DNA of 64,000 nucleotides from Acridotheres tristis (GCA_037013685.1 CM072894.1:29387529-29451528), one strand, 5' to 3'; positions 25,601 to 38,200 are shown, counted from the stretch's first letter. Notes: generated from the letters alone by a model not told the origin. Program-made: numbers and translations.

Positions 25601-28600
25601 AGATAAGCAGTGTAACTCCAAACATATTACTTCCAGCCTCTGAAAATCACAGGGATATGAACTACTGGAGACAGTGCAGAAATTGCTAGGAGAATTCTAC
25701 AACAAAAGACTTCATTAGCCTTGAACTATAAAAAAATCCAACACAGTCACTGGAGTCAGCCATGCTGCTGCTTTTGAGGTGACTGATAAGAAAAATGCTG
25801 ACAATCTTAGAGGTAAATCTTTCTCCTGAGTGGCCCTGCATAAAGGATGCAAAGTTGCATAATAAGGCATTGACAATTCTTATTTTTATTATAAGCCTTG
25901 CAATATTTGATGTTTGTTTATGGGAGCCCAGCTCCCAGAATCAAGGGATTAGGTGAAAGTCTCTGTTTTAATTAAGAAACAATGTCTTTTTTTTCAGAAG
26001 AGTTTTCAGCCCACTGTTGTGAGATGCTGGGATGAAGCACAACATATCATTTTCATGGTAATCATGATATGCTCTGTGCTGACTTATTCAGACATGCTGC
26101 TCAGTTTTATGCTAGGTGACATTCTGTTGATTGTCTTTACACTTTGGACATGTAATGCTGTATTATTCTTACTAAATAAAAGATTAAATCAGTATTATGT
26201 GAACCAGATTCATGTGATAAATTAAAAATTTATTTGGTAATTACATGACCATTTTTTTTCATGAATTACCTGCTTGAGTTAATGGCAGTTAAAAACTTCC
26301 ATGGTTTCAAAATTTTTGACCTCTACTTGGGTTTTGGCAAGGTTCCCTGATGTTTAGGGGCTTTGCACAGCTTTTGAAGTGTGAGAGAATCAGTCTGCAC
26401 AAACCCCAGCCTTAGAAAACCAGTTCTTTGCAGACTAAAATTCCAGAAATTGTTTTCTAAAGCTATTATAAACACTAACCGCTTTTATTAACTCCTAATG
26501 AAGCTCACATTAGCTTGCCCTTGAATTTTAATGAAATGGGTGCCATCAGCATTGAGAAGAACCCATTCAGAAAAATAACGTATTTTATTTGTTAGCATAT
26601 TTGTGTTTTATTTGTGCTGAAATGAGCTATGATTTGCAAATAATAGGTTAAGATCCATCCTTTTTCCTCACCTCTGAATAGCTAGAACAGCAAAAGGTAA
26701 TTCTTTTTTCTTAATTGCTTCTGTGGAAAATCTTTGAAAAGACAGGTCAGCCAAGTTTCTTGAACACTGTAAGAAAATACTTGGATCACACTCTGAAAAG
26801 CCTTGAACTGTCCAGTGCAATAAAACTTGGGACTGCATTTCATGGTGCCCATAAAACCTGCGCTAAAGCCTCCTAAAAAATGTCTCAGAACAATTCAGAA
26901 AATGTTTGACTCAAATTACAAGAACTCCGTGATTTAAGGGACAGAAGTAAGGTCACTGTCATCCCTGATTTGTTTTCAGGACGCTCACTCTTGTACTCCT
27001 CATGTATAAGTGAATAATGAATTAAAACACACTAAACCGCATGGAGGCGGCTTTCCAGAGCACAGCCCGTACTCCGGGAATGCGTTGGAACACAGAACAC
27101 AGCGGTGTGCCTGCTGTCACCAGAGGGGGCTCTTCCACCACTTGTCAAAGTGTCTGCCTGAGTGCAAGCAAGATTTGATTCTTTGAAAGACACGTGCTTC
27201 TACTGGCAGTTTTGGATGACGCCAGAATCCCCTGCTTAGAAGCAGTCTGAAGATGGAGGGAACAATAGTGAATGGCAGCAAGGTTTGCTTTTCATTTAGA
27301 TTTAAGTTGTAGTCAGGCTAAAATTCCTAAAAAACTTTGCTCAGTGGGACTGTTTCATTTCAAAATGCACACATGTATAAATTACTGAAGTTACACTGGA
27401 TGTATATCCAAATGGTGCGCAGCCATTTGTTTTCTGCAGGCTATTTTCCTTTTTGCTTATCTCTGTCCAAGGTTACATTTCCAATGTTCACCTCAAATCT
27501 CTACAGTTCTGTCTTTTTTACCTCTGCATTACTGATATTTTATCTTGCTTCTATTACCGCTTGTCTACCTTTTCAATTCTCTTTCAAACAGTCAACGTGG
27601 AAGAAGAAAAGCCAAAAACACTCCTCCATCTTAGAACATCATTCTCCTGGGAGTGAGGTGTACCTGTGAGAAATCTGTTACTATTCCAGACTCTCTCACT
27701 CCATTGGGAAATTTACTGTTCATTCTTACAACTATTTTAAGTGAAGGATGTGTCATAGTATTATGGCATGTAGAAGGTAAAGTCTAAATCCATATATTTT
27801 GCCTAAGAATGCCACAGTGAAAATATACACCTCTCTGCCCTTCTGTAAGGATTTGTAAATCAGTAATCCAATGACCTGTAATCTGTTATTCTTTGAATAT
27901 CAAGTAAATCCTACTAGTGATCCTGTTTGGAGAAGTTTAGTTTTAACTTTCACAAATACATTACTACCTAGGCATTTTGTTTTCCAACAATTCCATATCA
28001 GATTTGCTCAGTCTAAATATAAAAATGAAGGAAAACATTTCTTCACGGTGTGAGCATCACAGAGCTGTGATCTGAAATTTAATATCCTGGCCCAAAACAA
28101 GGAGTCTGTGATGCACTTACAGTGCAAAGGTTCTCATTTTGTTTGTTCCTTCTCAGGTCGCAACTCAGTGAATCAGATTTAATTAGTTGTTCCATGGATG
28201 ATATGTGAGTTAGAAAGACCTACTTCATTCTTGTGGAGATTAATTTCTTTTGAACACAACAGCTACAGACGACCCGAGACTTTCAGAAGAGAGGATGTAC
28301 AAAGGCACTGTCCCAGACAAACCTCTCTGTGGGTGACTGCTCTGTGTCAAAGTGTGCTGTGTCCTTGCCTGGACTTTGCAATGTGTACCCACACAGAAAC
28401 TGAGAAACTCCTCAGCAGCCTGATTTAAGAGGGCGCAGTATCATTCTCTGAAAATTCAGCCTCTCAAAAATTGAAATACCCAAAATGATTGGCTATTTGC
28501 ATATCCTGACCACAGTCTTTGAGACATGTGATCCAAATCATGACGCTGCAGAAAGAGGAGTCTGGTAAAAATTTAGTATTTGTCAGATACTTAGTTATAA

Positions 28601-31271
28601 TACTCTCATTACTCTCCAGGCGGACTTTCAGACCTGGCATAGATGAAATTGTAGAGAGGACCAGCCACCAATTCTGTCAACTTCTGCCATGTAGACCATG
28701 AGAGAGTTGTGATTCTTTTTCTTACTAGCATCTCAATAGTTCTGCTATCAGATTACCTTTTCCTCTACAAATTCCACAGGCCATAAAGTATTTCCTTTTC
28801 CAAGTAAGTGAGCTAAAAATGTTCATATTGCCAATCTTACAAAAAAAATATTAAAAATGACACAGACATAATTTTCAAGAAAAAAATGTCTTCTTGTCTG
28901 CTTGTATGTTTTAAACTATAAAGTGCTGAAAATAGGAATTGTTCAGAGGAGAAACTTAACAGGACCTTGGCTAGACTGGACCCTCTAAATGTCACCCGTG
29001 GGTACGACAGTGAGCATGTTTAAAACTCCACTATTTCCTCTTATATGTGAATGCTGAAAGGGCACAATACCTTGCAGGTAATACAATCGGGTTTGATGGG
29101 ATGCAATGGTCTGCTGCAACCCCTAGCACAGTGGCTACTGTAACAGGTCTGTGACTTTTTCATTTCACAGTGCACAGTCTCACTTCTACTGACAATAATT
29201 GGGAATTTGCAATTGCCCACTGAATAGTTCTCTGTTCCTACTATATCTCAGGAAAGAGATGAAGGGGAACTGAGTAACTGTAAGGAGATGGGATACAACC
29301 AAGACAATAAATTAAAGGAGTAAATGCATGCAGAGGAAAATACTTGTGCTGTAGACAGCAGTATGCTGATTCCAGAAACCTGGATGAAAACCTTCATCAC
29401 AGGAATCATTTCATTAGAGATCAGGATGAAAAAAGAGCCCACCCAAGATATGAGCCACAGAAAACAATGCAAAATCTGATACTGAGTTTGGAAGGCTTGG
29501 GCTTAGTTCCCTACAAGTGGCTTCAGCTGCTCCTGTAAGTAGGAATCCAAGTGGGAAGATGCAGTCATGGTAGTACCAAAGTCCATGGCCTGATGCAACC
29601 ACTGAGATCCTTTCCATTTATTCCGAGATTTGTCCATGACACTTTGTTTTGTGATATCCGTCAAAGATTGTTGCACACTAACAAGAAGATGCTGTACAAA
29701 GGACCATTGCACAGGAACTTATATGTACTTTATTTTATCTATCAGACATAATGAAAATAAATCTCTTTTAGGCCTTCTCAGAATAGAGAGCAGTGGAAAG
29801 TTACTTAAGTTACTTTGTTTATCTAACTGTGTCTGCTCTACCAACAGTGCAGCCCCTGCTGTTGCTGTTACAGCTCCATGTCATATTTTTATTCTTATTA
29901 CAAGAAGAAACAAATATGGGCTAAAAGATACAGTGAGACCTACCACTACATTTTCAGTGGTGACTGAATTTAAAGTTGTCACAAGTCCAGGCTGAGCAGC
30001 AAAATGAATCAACAGCTATATAAAAAAAATTTAAAAATGAGGAAGCTTTTTACCTTAGCTTTGTGGGATCAAGATTAATGAAATAGAAAAATCAAAACAG
30101 GATTGTTGAAATCTTGCTGCACCAAGAACCAGAGCTCACTTACCTTCACAAATCAAAATAAAGTAGGGAAAGGGAAAACGAAAACTAAATCGAACCTGCT
30201 AGAGATTTGCAAGCACAAAATCTAAAAATCTGAAGGAAATGAGCTTTTTCTTTTTCAGATGGTACCCTTCTTGGGACTCTCTTAAAAACTAATTATTATT
30301 TGATGTTTCTTCAAATACCACCACATCATTTGATGTGATGAAAGCTGATGTTTCTTCTCAACAGTTACCTTACAGCCCGCACTTGCTACTGCATCTGAAT
30401 GTTATTTACATCTTTTCCTAACACTCCTGTTTCAACCCTTCTCTGTCCCTGCTTTTTGTGAAGTTCAGTCTTCCTTGGCATGGCAGTCAAATTAGAGCCA
30501 TACAGTTCTCTGTGAGGAGAAGGCAGACAAAACACAAAAAGCCCATATTGCTGTGGTGACCACATTAGCCTCTGGGACTGTGGAACAGTATTCTGCAGCT
30601 CTGATTAAGATGTGGCCTATGGTTACACCAGTGCATGGCCTGAGCTGGTCTGGTCTATTTTTTCTATTATTATTATTATCAGTAGTAGTAGTAGTAGTAG
30701 TAATTATTGCTCTGTCAGGGCAGCAGTCAGAATGGGGCTGGCTCACCTATGCTCTGCTCTCCATCTGCATCTCCAAAGGATGGGAATGCTGCACTTCTGC
30801 TCCTTCACCTTATTGAGATGCTTCCAGCCACAGCTGAGCACAAAGTTATTGGTTTTTTAAAAATATTCTGTGTATGGTAAAGAGTCTGGAAACAGAATAC
30901 CTGTGATAGACTTGAAAAGACACCTCTGACAGGTATGTCCAAAGCCTTCACCAAAGAATGATACCGATTAAATACTGCCATGTTTTGCTATCAGGCTGTT
31001 CAGCCCATCAAATCCCTGTGCATTGGTGTGTTTTTGTTCACAAATCCAGCGTGTGTTGGCAACCAGCCTGGGCACAGCATCCAGGCCCCAGCACAGCCAT
31101 CACTCTGCAGGGTGTGCTGCCAGAGCCGGCATGGGAGGCCAGGCTCCAGCACATCCACTGCCCACCAGGGCATGCTGAGACACAGCCCCATGACCTGCCG
31201 TGGGCCAGAGCCAGCACAGATCGTGGGGGTTTCCTGCTGTGGGACTGGAGCACAAATCTGACAAGCAGCAG
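19641..31271. other. Intergenic DNA upstream of CCDC93, no gene seen
   Basis: Mostly AT-rich unique sequence with chance ORFs up to about 120 codons. The interval contains the trinucleotide repeat at 30664 and a small CpG-containing patch at 27.04-27.14 kb. I searched the listed translations and raw sequence for INSIG2-like segments, the gene expected divergently upstream from human gene order, and found none. Confidence 0.6.
30664..30702. repeat. Trinucleotide microsatellite (ATT)n-(AGT)n
   Basis: About five ATT units are followed by about seven AGT units, with a short ATTATT tail afterwards. The Ser-run and Val-run ORFs over it are by-products of the repeat. Confidence 0.9.
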
Positions 31272-31645
31272 CCGAGGGATTGGGGAATGTTTAGCCTGGA
31301 GGAGGCTCAGGGGTGAATTTTTCACTCTCTACAATCCCTGGCCGGAGGGTGCAGCCAGGCAGGGGTCAGGCTCTGCTCCCAGGCAACCAGCCACAGTATG
31401 GGAGGACATAAGCTGTGCCAGGGGTGGTTTAGGTTGGGTATTAGCAAAAATTTCTTCACAGAAAGCCTGGTTAAACATTGGAACGAGCTGCTTAGGGAAG
31501 TGGTGGAGCCACCGTCCCTGGAAGTGTTTAAGGAAAGCCTGGGCATGGCCCTTGGTGCCATGGTCCAATTGACATGGTGGAATTCGATGTTGGACTTGCT
31601 GATCTCAGAGGTCTTTTCCAACCTCATTAATTCAGTGATTCGGTG
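31272..31645 (+). mobile_element. CR1 LINE fragment, 3' part
   Basis: Recognisable CR1 3' sequence in forward orientation: TTTAGCCTGGAGGAGGCTCA, then the region with AATTTCTTCACAGAAAG, the block GTGGTGGAGCCACCGTCCCT, and the end GATCTCAGAGGTCTTTTCCA followed by degenerate ATTCAGTGATTC-type tail units. It is 5'-truncated, as most CR1 copies are. It has many substitutions and no coding capacity; ORFs overlapping it on either strand are by-products. It sits directly upstream of the CCDC93 CpG island. Confidence 0.93.
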
Positions 31646-32012
31646 ACCTGTGTGCAGGGGAGAAAAATCAGAACTAAATCCCACTTCAGCTGGTAGGTGA
31701 CCAAAGGAAACACGGCTGGCAACGAGAAGTGTCAGCGCCCAGCGAGGCATGAGCGGCCGTCTCGCAGACAGAGCACTCAGTAACTTGTCCTCCATGCTGG
31801 GGGAGGCGTCAGGACCCCTTGCAAAAGGCAAAAAAAGAAGAAAAGGAGAAACCAGCGGCAGGCGAAGGGCAGCGCTGCGCAGGGGAAGCGCCCGGGCCCG
31901 GCGGGGAGGAGCCGCGCTCTGAGGGGCCGCGGGCACGGGGACACCCGGGGGCGCCCCCAAGGGCGCAGCCCGCGGGCGGGGCCGCGGCCGTTGCGCTCCG
32001 CGCAGCCAGTCA

Positions 32013-32021
32013 GTCACATGA
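32013..32021 (+). promoter_or_regulatory. E-box/M-box GTCACATGA in CCDC93 promoter
   Basis: TCACATGA is the reverse complement of the M-box TCATGTGA recognised by MITF/TFE-family and USF factors. It lies about 200 bp upstream of the start codon. That would suit a gene for endosomal recycling, but the functional link is inference. Confidence 0.35.
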
Positions 32022-32114
32022 GCCACCGCCCTCCTTCCCCGGCACCCCTCGGCCGCGAATGGCACGGCCCGGATGCGCTTGTACGCAAGGAGGGTGCGGC
32101 CGAACCATTGAGCG

Positions 32115-32124
32115 GGGGCGGGGG
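32115..32124 (+). promoter_or_regulatory. GC box (Sp1/KLF-type site)
   Basis: GGGGCGGGGG matches the Sp1/KLF consensus and lies about 95 bp upstream of the CCDC93 ATG, inside the CpG island. Binding is inferred from the motif only. Confidence 0.5.
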
Positions 32125-32218
32125 AACCCGGCAGCCGCCGGCCGGGAACACCCCTTCGCCGGGGCGCTGCGGCGGCGGGGAGCGGACGTGACAGCGGCGC
32201 GGCCGGCGGCGGAGGGCG

Positions 32219-32260
32219 ATGGGGGTCCCGCGGGGACAGGAGCGCCAGGCCCCGCAGGAG
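32219..32260 (+). CDS. CCDC93: CCDC93 coding exon 1 (codons 1-14)
   Basis: Encodes [14 protein letters not shown], close to the human N-terminus. It ends GAG|gtaccg at a phase 0 donor inside the CpG island. The 5' UTR start is not determined. An in-frame TGA at 32189 rules out extending the protein upstream in this exon. Intron 1 is 1,042 bp; its first part is still CpG-rich. Confidence 0.93.
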
Positions 32261-35200
32261 GTACCGGAGCCGCGTCTCTCCCAGCCCCCCGTCCCCCGGG
32301 CGCTGCCGAGGCGCGGCCGCTGTTCCTCCGGCCCCGCTGCACCGGCGTCCCCGGGATCCCCGCCTGCTCCTTCCCCTGGTTGCCGGCCCTCGGCGGGAGC
32401 GCGGGGCTCGGTGCCGCGCAGCGGGCTGGGCGCGGGGGCCGCGGGGAGGCCTGTGGGGCTGCCGGCAGCGCTGTGTGAGTCACCTTCGGTGCACCATCGC
32501 CTTCCCGTGTCCCCTCTGCCAGCCCGGCTCGCCGGTTCCGCGGGAGGGAGCGGAGAGGAGCAGGGTGCCCGGAGGATTGGAGGTGGGAAGGGTGTGCAGG
32601 TGGGTGCCTGCAGCCCCGCGGGGCACACCTGGAGCCCTGTTACCGCCTCTCCGGCCTAGGGCCGAGGTGTTCGGGAGCTCTGTGCCTCTAGGAAATCACG
32701 TATATCCCCGGAGCTGTGGGGTTCATCCTGTAAGGTTGGCACAAAAGCCTTGGGACGGGCTGGCTGTGCTGGTGAGGCTTTGGAGCACTGGGGCTGTCCG
32801 GGCTGCCCGTCACAGTTCACTTTTGTTACTGCTGTGCTTTGAAACTGCATTGCCCAAAAAGTGGAATTCCATGTGAGTGTCCCCTCCTGTTTTTGTACGA
32901 GGATTAGAGAAGCGTGTCCTGGTTTTGGCCGGTACAGAGGTTACATTGAGGTGTGTGATTTTATGAGCCCTAAAATTGAAAGAAAATGTGAAAGAAATGG
33001 AGAATAAATTAACTGGCTTATGGCAACAGGACAGTGTCAACAGCTGGAGGCAAGCAAAGGACCAGGAGTTTGAACAGCAAAAGCAGATTAAAGTATTTAA
33101 CTGGTTGAAAATATGTGATGTTAAGTCCATGTAGAAATAAATGTGTTACCTGTTTCTTTAATGCCTTTCAAAAATTAACAACCAAGTTGCTAATGGAAGC
33201 CAGGTTTTCCCTGGTATGTGGTCTGTGCCAAGGTTAGGCTTGGAAAATACATTTCAAATGAATGAGAAAAGGTGAATTAGTGTTTTGTTCTTTGTTTGTC
33301 AGGTTGAAACAAGAGAAGATGAGGAACAAAACATCAAGTTGACTGAAATCTTGGAACTGTTGGTGGCTGCTGGGTATTTTCGAGCAAGAATCAAGGGGTT
33401 ATCGCCCTTTGACAAGGTAAGGCCAGTACAATATTTTTAAAACCCTCATTTAAGTATAAGAGATTTAGATGTTTTGCCACTTCGCTTAGCAATTCTAGGT
33501 GACTTTATGAAAGACAGTTGCAACCTATGAGGCTTCCTTGTGTGAATAATTCTGCAAATGACCTAGTTTCAGACAGACAGGACCTCCTCAGTCTTGAAAG
33601 ACGATTTTGTGCAGCAAGGCCTGGTTTAGAGGAGACAAATGGAAGCTAACTAACTGCTGTCTGCTTTTTTTGTGGGTGCTATGGCCTGTGCTGGAGTTGT
33701 GTACAAGGAATTTTCCTTCCTCTCCCAACAGCATTTAGAATAGCTAGTCTTTGGATACTTGGAGATAGCATGGTAATTTTAAAAACAACATTGATGAGAA
33801 ATGAGAAAGTGTCTGTGTAAGAATGGAACAGTTAGCCTGCTGAGATTATTTTGGGGCTGTTTTTACATATCTTTAGAATGTCATATTTATTAACCTTTCA
33901 TTGTCCTAGACAGGAAGTGTGTGATACTGACAAGAGCAAAGTTCAGGTTGGAGAGAGATTTCTGAATTGCCTTAATGCTGATTCTGTGAAAAATTCCTGA
34001 ACCAAGGTTTGAAAACACAGAACTGCAGCAGCCTCGAAATGGATTCTTCTGCTTTCTGCTCTCTTTGATCATAGCACAGCCTCACTTTGCAATGAAATTT
34101 TGTTTTATTCCAACTCCTTGGTGTTGCTAATAATCACGGCTCAGGAGTCTGTGCTCACAGAGTAGTTTCAAGGAGACTGCCATAGGATGTAACATTGTTG
34201 CATTTACGTGGAGAAATCACTTATAGTTACTTAAATACAATTGCAAAGTTACCGTGTCATGACAGTGCCCAACCTCACCGAAAAGAGCCTTGCTGCTGGA
34301 AATGATCACGCTGCAAATGCAAAAGGGTTAGGGTTAGGTTATCAGTTCCAGAGGGGAGTGTGAGAGGGCTAATGTGTCAGAAACCTTGTTAGAAACCAAG
34401 TTTCCTAATTTGCTGCATGATGTTGGCAAGTTGCTGCACATTTTAATCCCTTTTTCTGTTCTTTGCCTTTGCATGCATTTAGGTTATCTTGCACATGTTT
34501 ATGCAAAGTTGTCTTTAAATATTTATGTAAAGTTGATGAAATGGCTCAGGAGTTTAAATATGCCCATGTCAGAATAGGGCCTGAAATAGAGATTTCTGCA
34601 GAGCTGGGGATTTCCATTGCTGTGCTGATACTGTGTCTAGCACTTTGTGTTGCATGTATCAGCAAGCAAGAAATAACGATAGCAAAGATGTATATAAAAA
34701 AGTAAATATAAGACTGCAATAATTATGATCCTTGATAAAACTTTGATATGGTCACTTTTTAGAGGTCATGACATTTAACATACTGTTGTGTTTTATCCTT
34801 TATTTGTGTTGTTTGGTTTTCTTTTTTCAATCTGAGAACTGTTTCAAAACTAATATATAAAGCTAAGGGAGGCATTTAGATCGTCAATAACTGCTGGGTT
34901 GGTTTCTGTCTTCCTTTAAGTGTGTATTGTGTGTGGTATTGTATGAAGTTGGTATGGTTATGTTATCTGAATCTGTCTTAGGCAGAAAGGATACTGAGGA
35001 TAATGAGATTACTGAGATGTCATTTCTAAAATAAATAAAGCCTTGAAGATGTATTTGGGTTTACCTGTTCTGTTTAAAATGGCCCTGACCATGCTGTTGT
35101 TCTTTTGCCAGGTGGTGGGAGGCATGACATGGTGTATCACTACCTGCAGCTTTGATATTGATGTGGATTTATTATTTCAGGAAAACTCTACTATTGGTCA

Positions 35201-38200
35201 AAAAATGTAAGTTGATTAAATGGCAAGTGGGGGATTTTTCTTCTTCTTAGAAAATAAAAACTGGATGGGGAGGGGGAAGTTACCTACTGTGTTTCTAAGA
35301 AAGAGTTTTAGTTCAAATTTCCTGCTTTTGAGGACTTAAATATTGCACAGGTTCCTGGGTTATTCAGACTGTTGTTCCACAAATTTTAAATCCAGAAAGA
35401 AGCTTATTTCAAAAAAGGCAGGGCTATTCCCTTTGGGTTTCCTTGTTCTTATATCTCTGCTAAGCACAGAAAGCATTTATGTGACTCCATACTGAACTGA
35501 ATTGGGAACTGATCCAGATTAAAACTTAACCAAAAAAAAAAAAAAAAACCAGAAACAAAAAACCACCAAAACCCAAACAATCCCAAAATAAAAAAAATAA
35601 AAGAGAAAATAGTTTTAACATGAATGAATTCCTGGATCCAGTTCTCTGTGCAGCTGTACAGATGCTTGTGCTGGCACAAGGGGATGATGCAGAGGCCAAA
35701 GCAAAGGGCAGAACGAGACCACGCTGCTGGAAACTGGAGTGCAGCATTAGAAGACCTTCCCTGAGTTCCTTGTGTCTGCAGTTCTGCTGTGTAAATAACC
35801 TCTGACTCCCTTTTATGGTTCTGGGTTGGAATTGCAGGCATCAGCAAACAGAATTTAAAGCATGTCGCTGCTGCCAAAATAGTTACCTGCCCCAGACTGA
35901 GGAGGAGGAGGATTTCCTTCCTCAGGGTGACCAAATGAGAACTTTTTGTTTTGATTCATTTCCTATGCATGGAATTTGCTCATAAGCCAGCTAATTCCTG
36001 TACCAGGGAGGTTACAGACATTGTTTATGCTGGGAAAGGGAACACATTCTAAACTCCATTATTTCTTAATGTGTATCTGTGATAAAAGAGCCATAATTTA
36101 AATTTGCAGGAAATAAGATTAGCCTGACAAGTTACAGTGGCATGAAGAGACTTATTTACTCAGTGTAGTTAAAAAAAACATCTTTCTGTGTTTTCTTGAA
36201 AGTCATAGAGCATTGGCAAGGCTTTTCAAAATAAATATTTGTGGGTTTTGCAATTGTATTTGGAGACACTCTAATCATCATAGATAACTAACTACATAAA
36301 GCATTGCTGAGTCAGAGAATTAAGTAGAGACTAGGAGTGAAAATGGTAGTGGTAGTCTTTTCTCTTTGTTATCCTTAAGATCAACAGGTGGGAAATAGTT
36401 AAGTTGTTCTCAAAATGTTCTGTTATTATTCCAGCTGACTGGATGCAAAACTGGCAAAACAAAAACCAGGCTCCTCTCCCAAAACAGCAACAATGATTTA
36501 TTTGTAAATCTAAAGTATTCAGAATCATAGGAACATAGGCTGTTTTGATGTCCATGTAATGTTTGCGTTGGTAGAGGCTTGGGGCTTCTGCGGTGTTTTC
36601 AAGATAAAGAAAAGTTAAACTGTGTTTTCTCAGTATATTTCCAAAGTGATGGTGTTACACCATTGTGATGGTGTCCTGTTATTTAATTGCTGGGCTGAAA
36701 TAAACATGGAAGCATACATTAGAAGAGAATCTTGCATCTATTGGATAAATAGCTTTTGTTTTAATTGCATTTGCTTTGATTGTGCTTCACTTCCCTTTAG
36801 GAAGTAAAATGTTTCAGACTCTATTCCTAGATTTTGGTCACTGTCTCATATTTCTTGATCCCCTTTTGCTCTTCCAGGATCTTAGTTGTCCATTTGGACA
36901 GTACTAAATATCACTGAGGTCAGTACTGCACCAATTAATTTTTTTCCTTCACGAGGAAATAGCTTTGATTTTCCAAGTAAAGTTTTCATCCTCGGTAGTT
37001 ACACCTGCTTTAAAAATGTACTTGCCAACATTGACAGCAAAAAAAAAATCTTGCCCTAAAATTAGGTATTCAGTGGAAATAGGATGAATTTCTTGCAGAT
37101 GGATCCCTTGTGGCAGGGTAATCCTTACGCTTAACCAGCTCTTACTGAGCTCTAGAAGGAGATTGCTGCCAGCAAATTCAGTTTTAGTCACTTAAAAAGT
37201 ATGTGAAGTGTACTGTGTATTTAGTTTTTAAGTGCAGTATGTATTTAAATTCATAAAGTTTCAGGAGTAACATCAAGATACATTTTGAGAGTTCTGCTAA
37301 ATAAAGTTTTAAGTTCTTACGTTTGATTCTGGACTTCCTTGGAATGTACATCTCTTACTTAATGTTACTCTTAAAGCTACTGTCTCTTCATGTTGAATGT
37401 ACACTATAACATGTAAAGGTGTATCTAATATGGGTATCATTCCAGACATGCAGGTCTTGAAGTTTGCTCTATTAGTTAAATGTATTTCCAAGGTAGGAGC
37501 CTATAAATGAGGCTTAATCACCTTTTCACAGACCGATGACATCAGTAGTATATCAATAGCCTGTAAAAGCTGTTTTGTAAGTGAGGTTGATTGCTTTTCA
37601 TTATATACAGTGGTAGTCACTAGAGGGAATATTTGAACTACTGTGTTTGCAAAAATAATCTCTAATTTACAAAAGAAAATTGTAAAATGTATACATCTGT
37701 CTTTAAAATTGTAGAATGTATACATCTGTCTTTTTGTTGTTTTTATAACAGTGCTTTAACTGAAAAAATCGTGTCAGTATTACCAAAAATGAAGTGCCCA
37801 CATCGTTTGGAACCACATCAGATCCAGGGGCTGGATTTCATTCATATATTTCCTGTTGTACAGGTAATAATTTCATGGTGTATTGATACTTTGCTGAAAA
37901 AGGCCATAAAACATGCATAAAAAATGGAACAAAGCTTTTAATTATTGTTTGGCTCTTTATTTAACTTCAGAATAAATAAACACAGAGAAGTAGTTTGAAT
38001 TAATGTTTTTAAAGAATGAAGTGACATTATGGATGATAGAATTTTTAAGTATTGTTTGATCCACGTTTAGAAAGTAAAAATCTCTGAATTCTTTGCAATG
38101 GAGTCAGATTGTGCCTATTGTGGAATGCCTGCTTAAAGAAACGGAAGTTTAATCTTCTTGTGGAATCTGGTAGTGTGCTTTGACAGACTAGGAAACAGAA

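Larger units (their letters stand above)
31700..32720 (+). promoter_or_regulatory. CCDC93: CpG island and promoter of CCDC93
   Basis: GC content and CpG density jump sharply between about 31,700 and 32,720 compared with AT-rich flanks. The island covers the start codon and the beginning of intron 1. I see no TATA box, as is usual for a broad housekeeping promoter. A GC box (GGGGCGGGG) lies at about 32115-32124 and an E-box/M-box at 32013-32021. The transcription start is probably between these sites and 32,210, but this is inference. The long GC-rich ORFs on both strands here come from a lack of AT-rich stop codons and are not genes. Confidence 0.85.

Noticed and set aside
29248..29472. Hydrophobic minus-strand ORF resembling a membrane protein
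   Set aside because: Considered as a possible INSIG2-type exon, but the residues do not match INSIG2 and no flanking exons exist.
30492..30860. Ser-run, Val-run and Thr-run ORFs
   Set aside because: They arise from the ATT/AGT trinucleotide repeat.
30958..31572. 204-codon plus-strand ORF upstream of CCDC93
   Set aside because: Its last part is translated CR1 sequence and its first part resembles no protein, so it is a chance ORF running into a retroposon.
31322..32065. 247-codon minus-strand ORF across CR1 and the CpG island
   Set aside because: Its C-terminal half is antisense to the CR1 fragment and its N-terminal half is GC-rich promoter DNA. It shows no domain and no splice context.
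32010..32628. Overlapping Pro/Ala/Gly/Arg-rich ORFs of up to 219 codons on both strands around exon 1
   Set aside because: GC-rich DNA lacks stop codons by composition. All frames are open at once and only the short CCDC93 exon 1 frame matches a known protein.
35449..35934. 161-codon minus-strand ORF in CCDC93 intron 3
   Set aside because: Its Phe-rich stretch is translated from the A-rich tract. The rest has no similarity I recognise.
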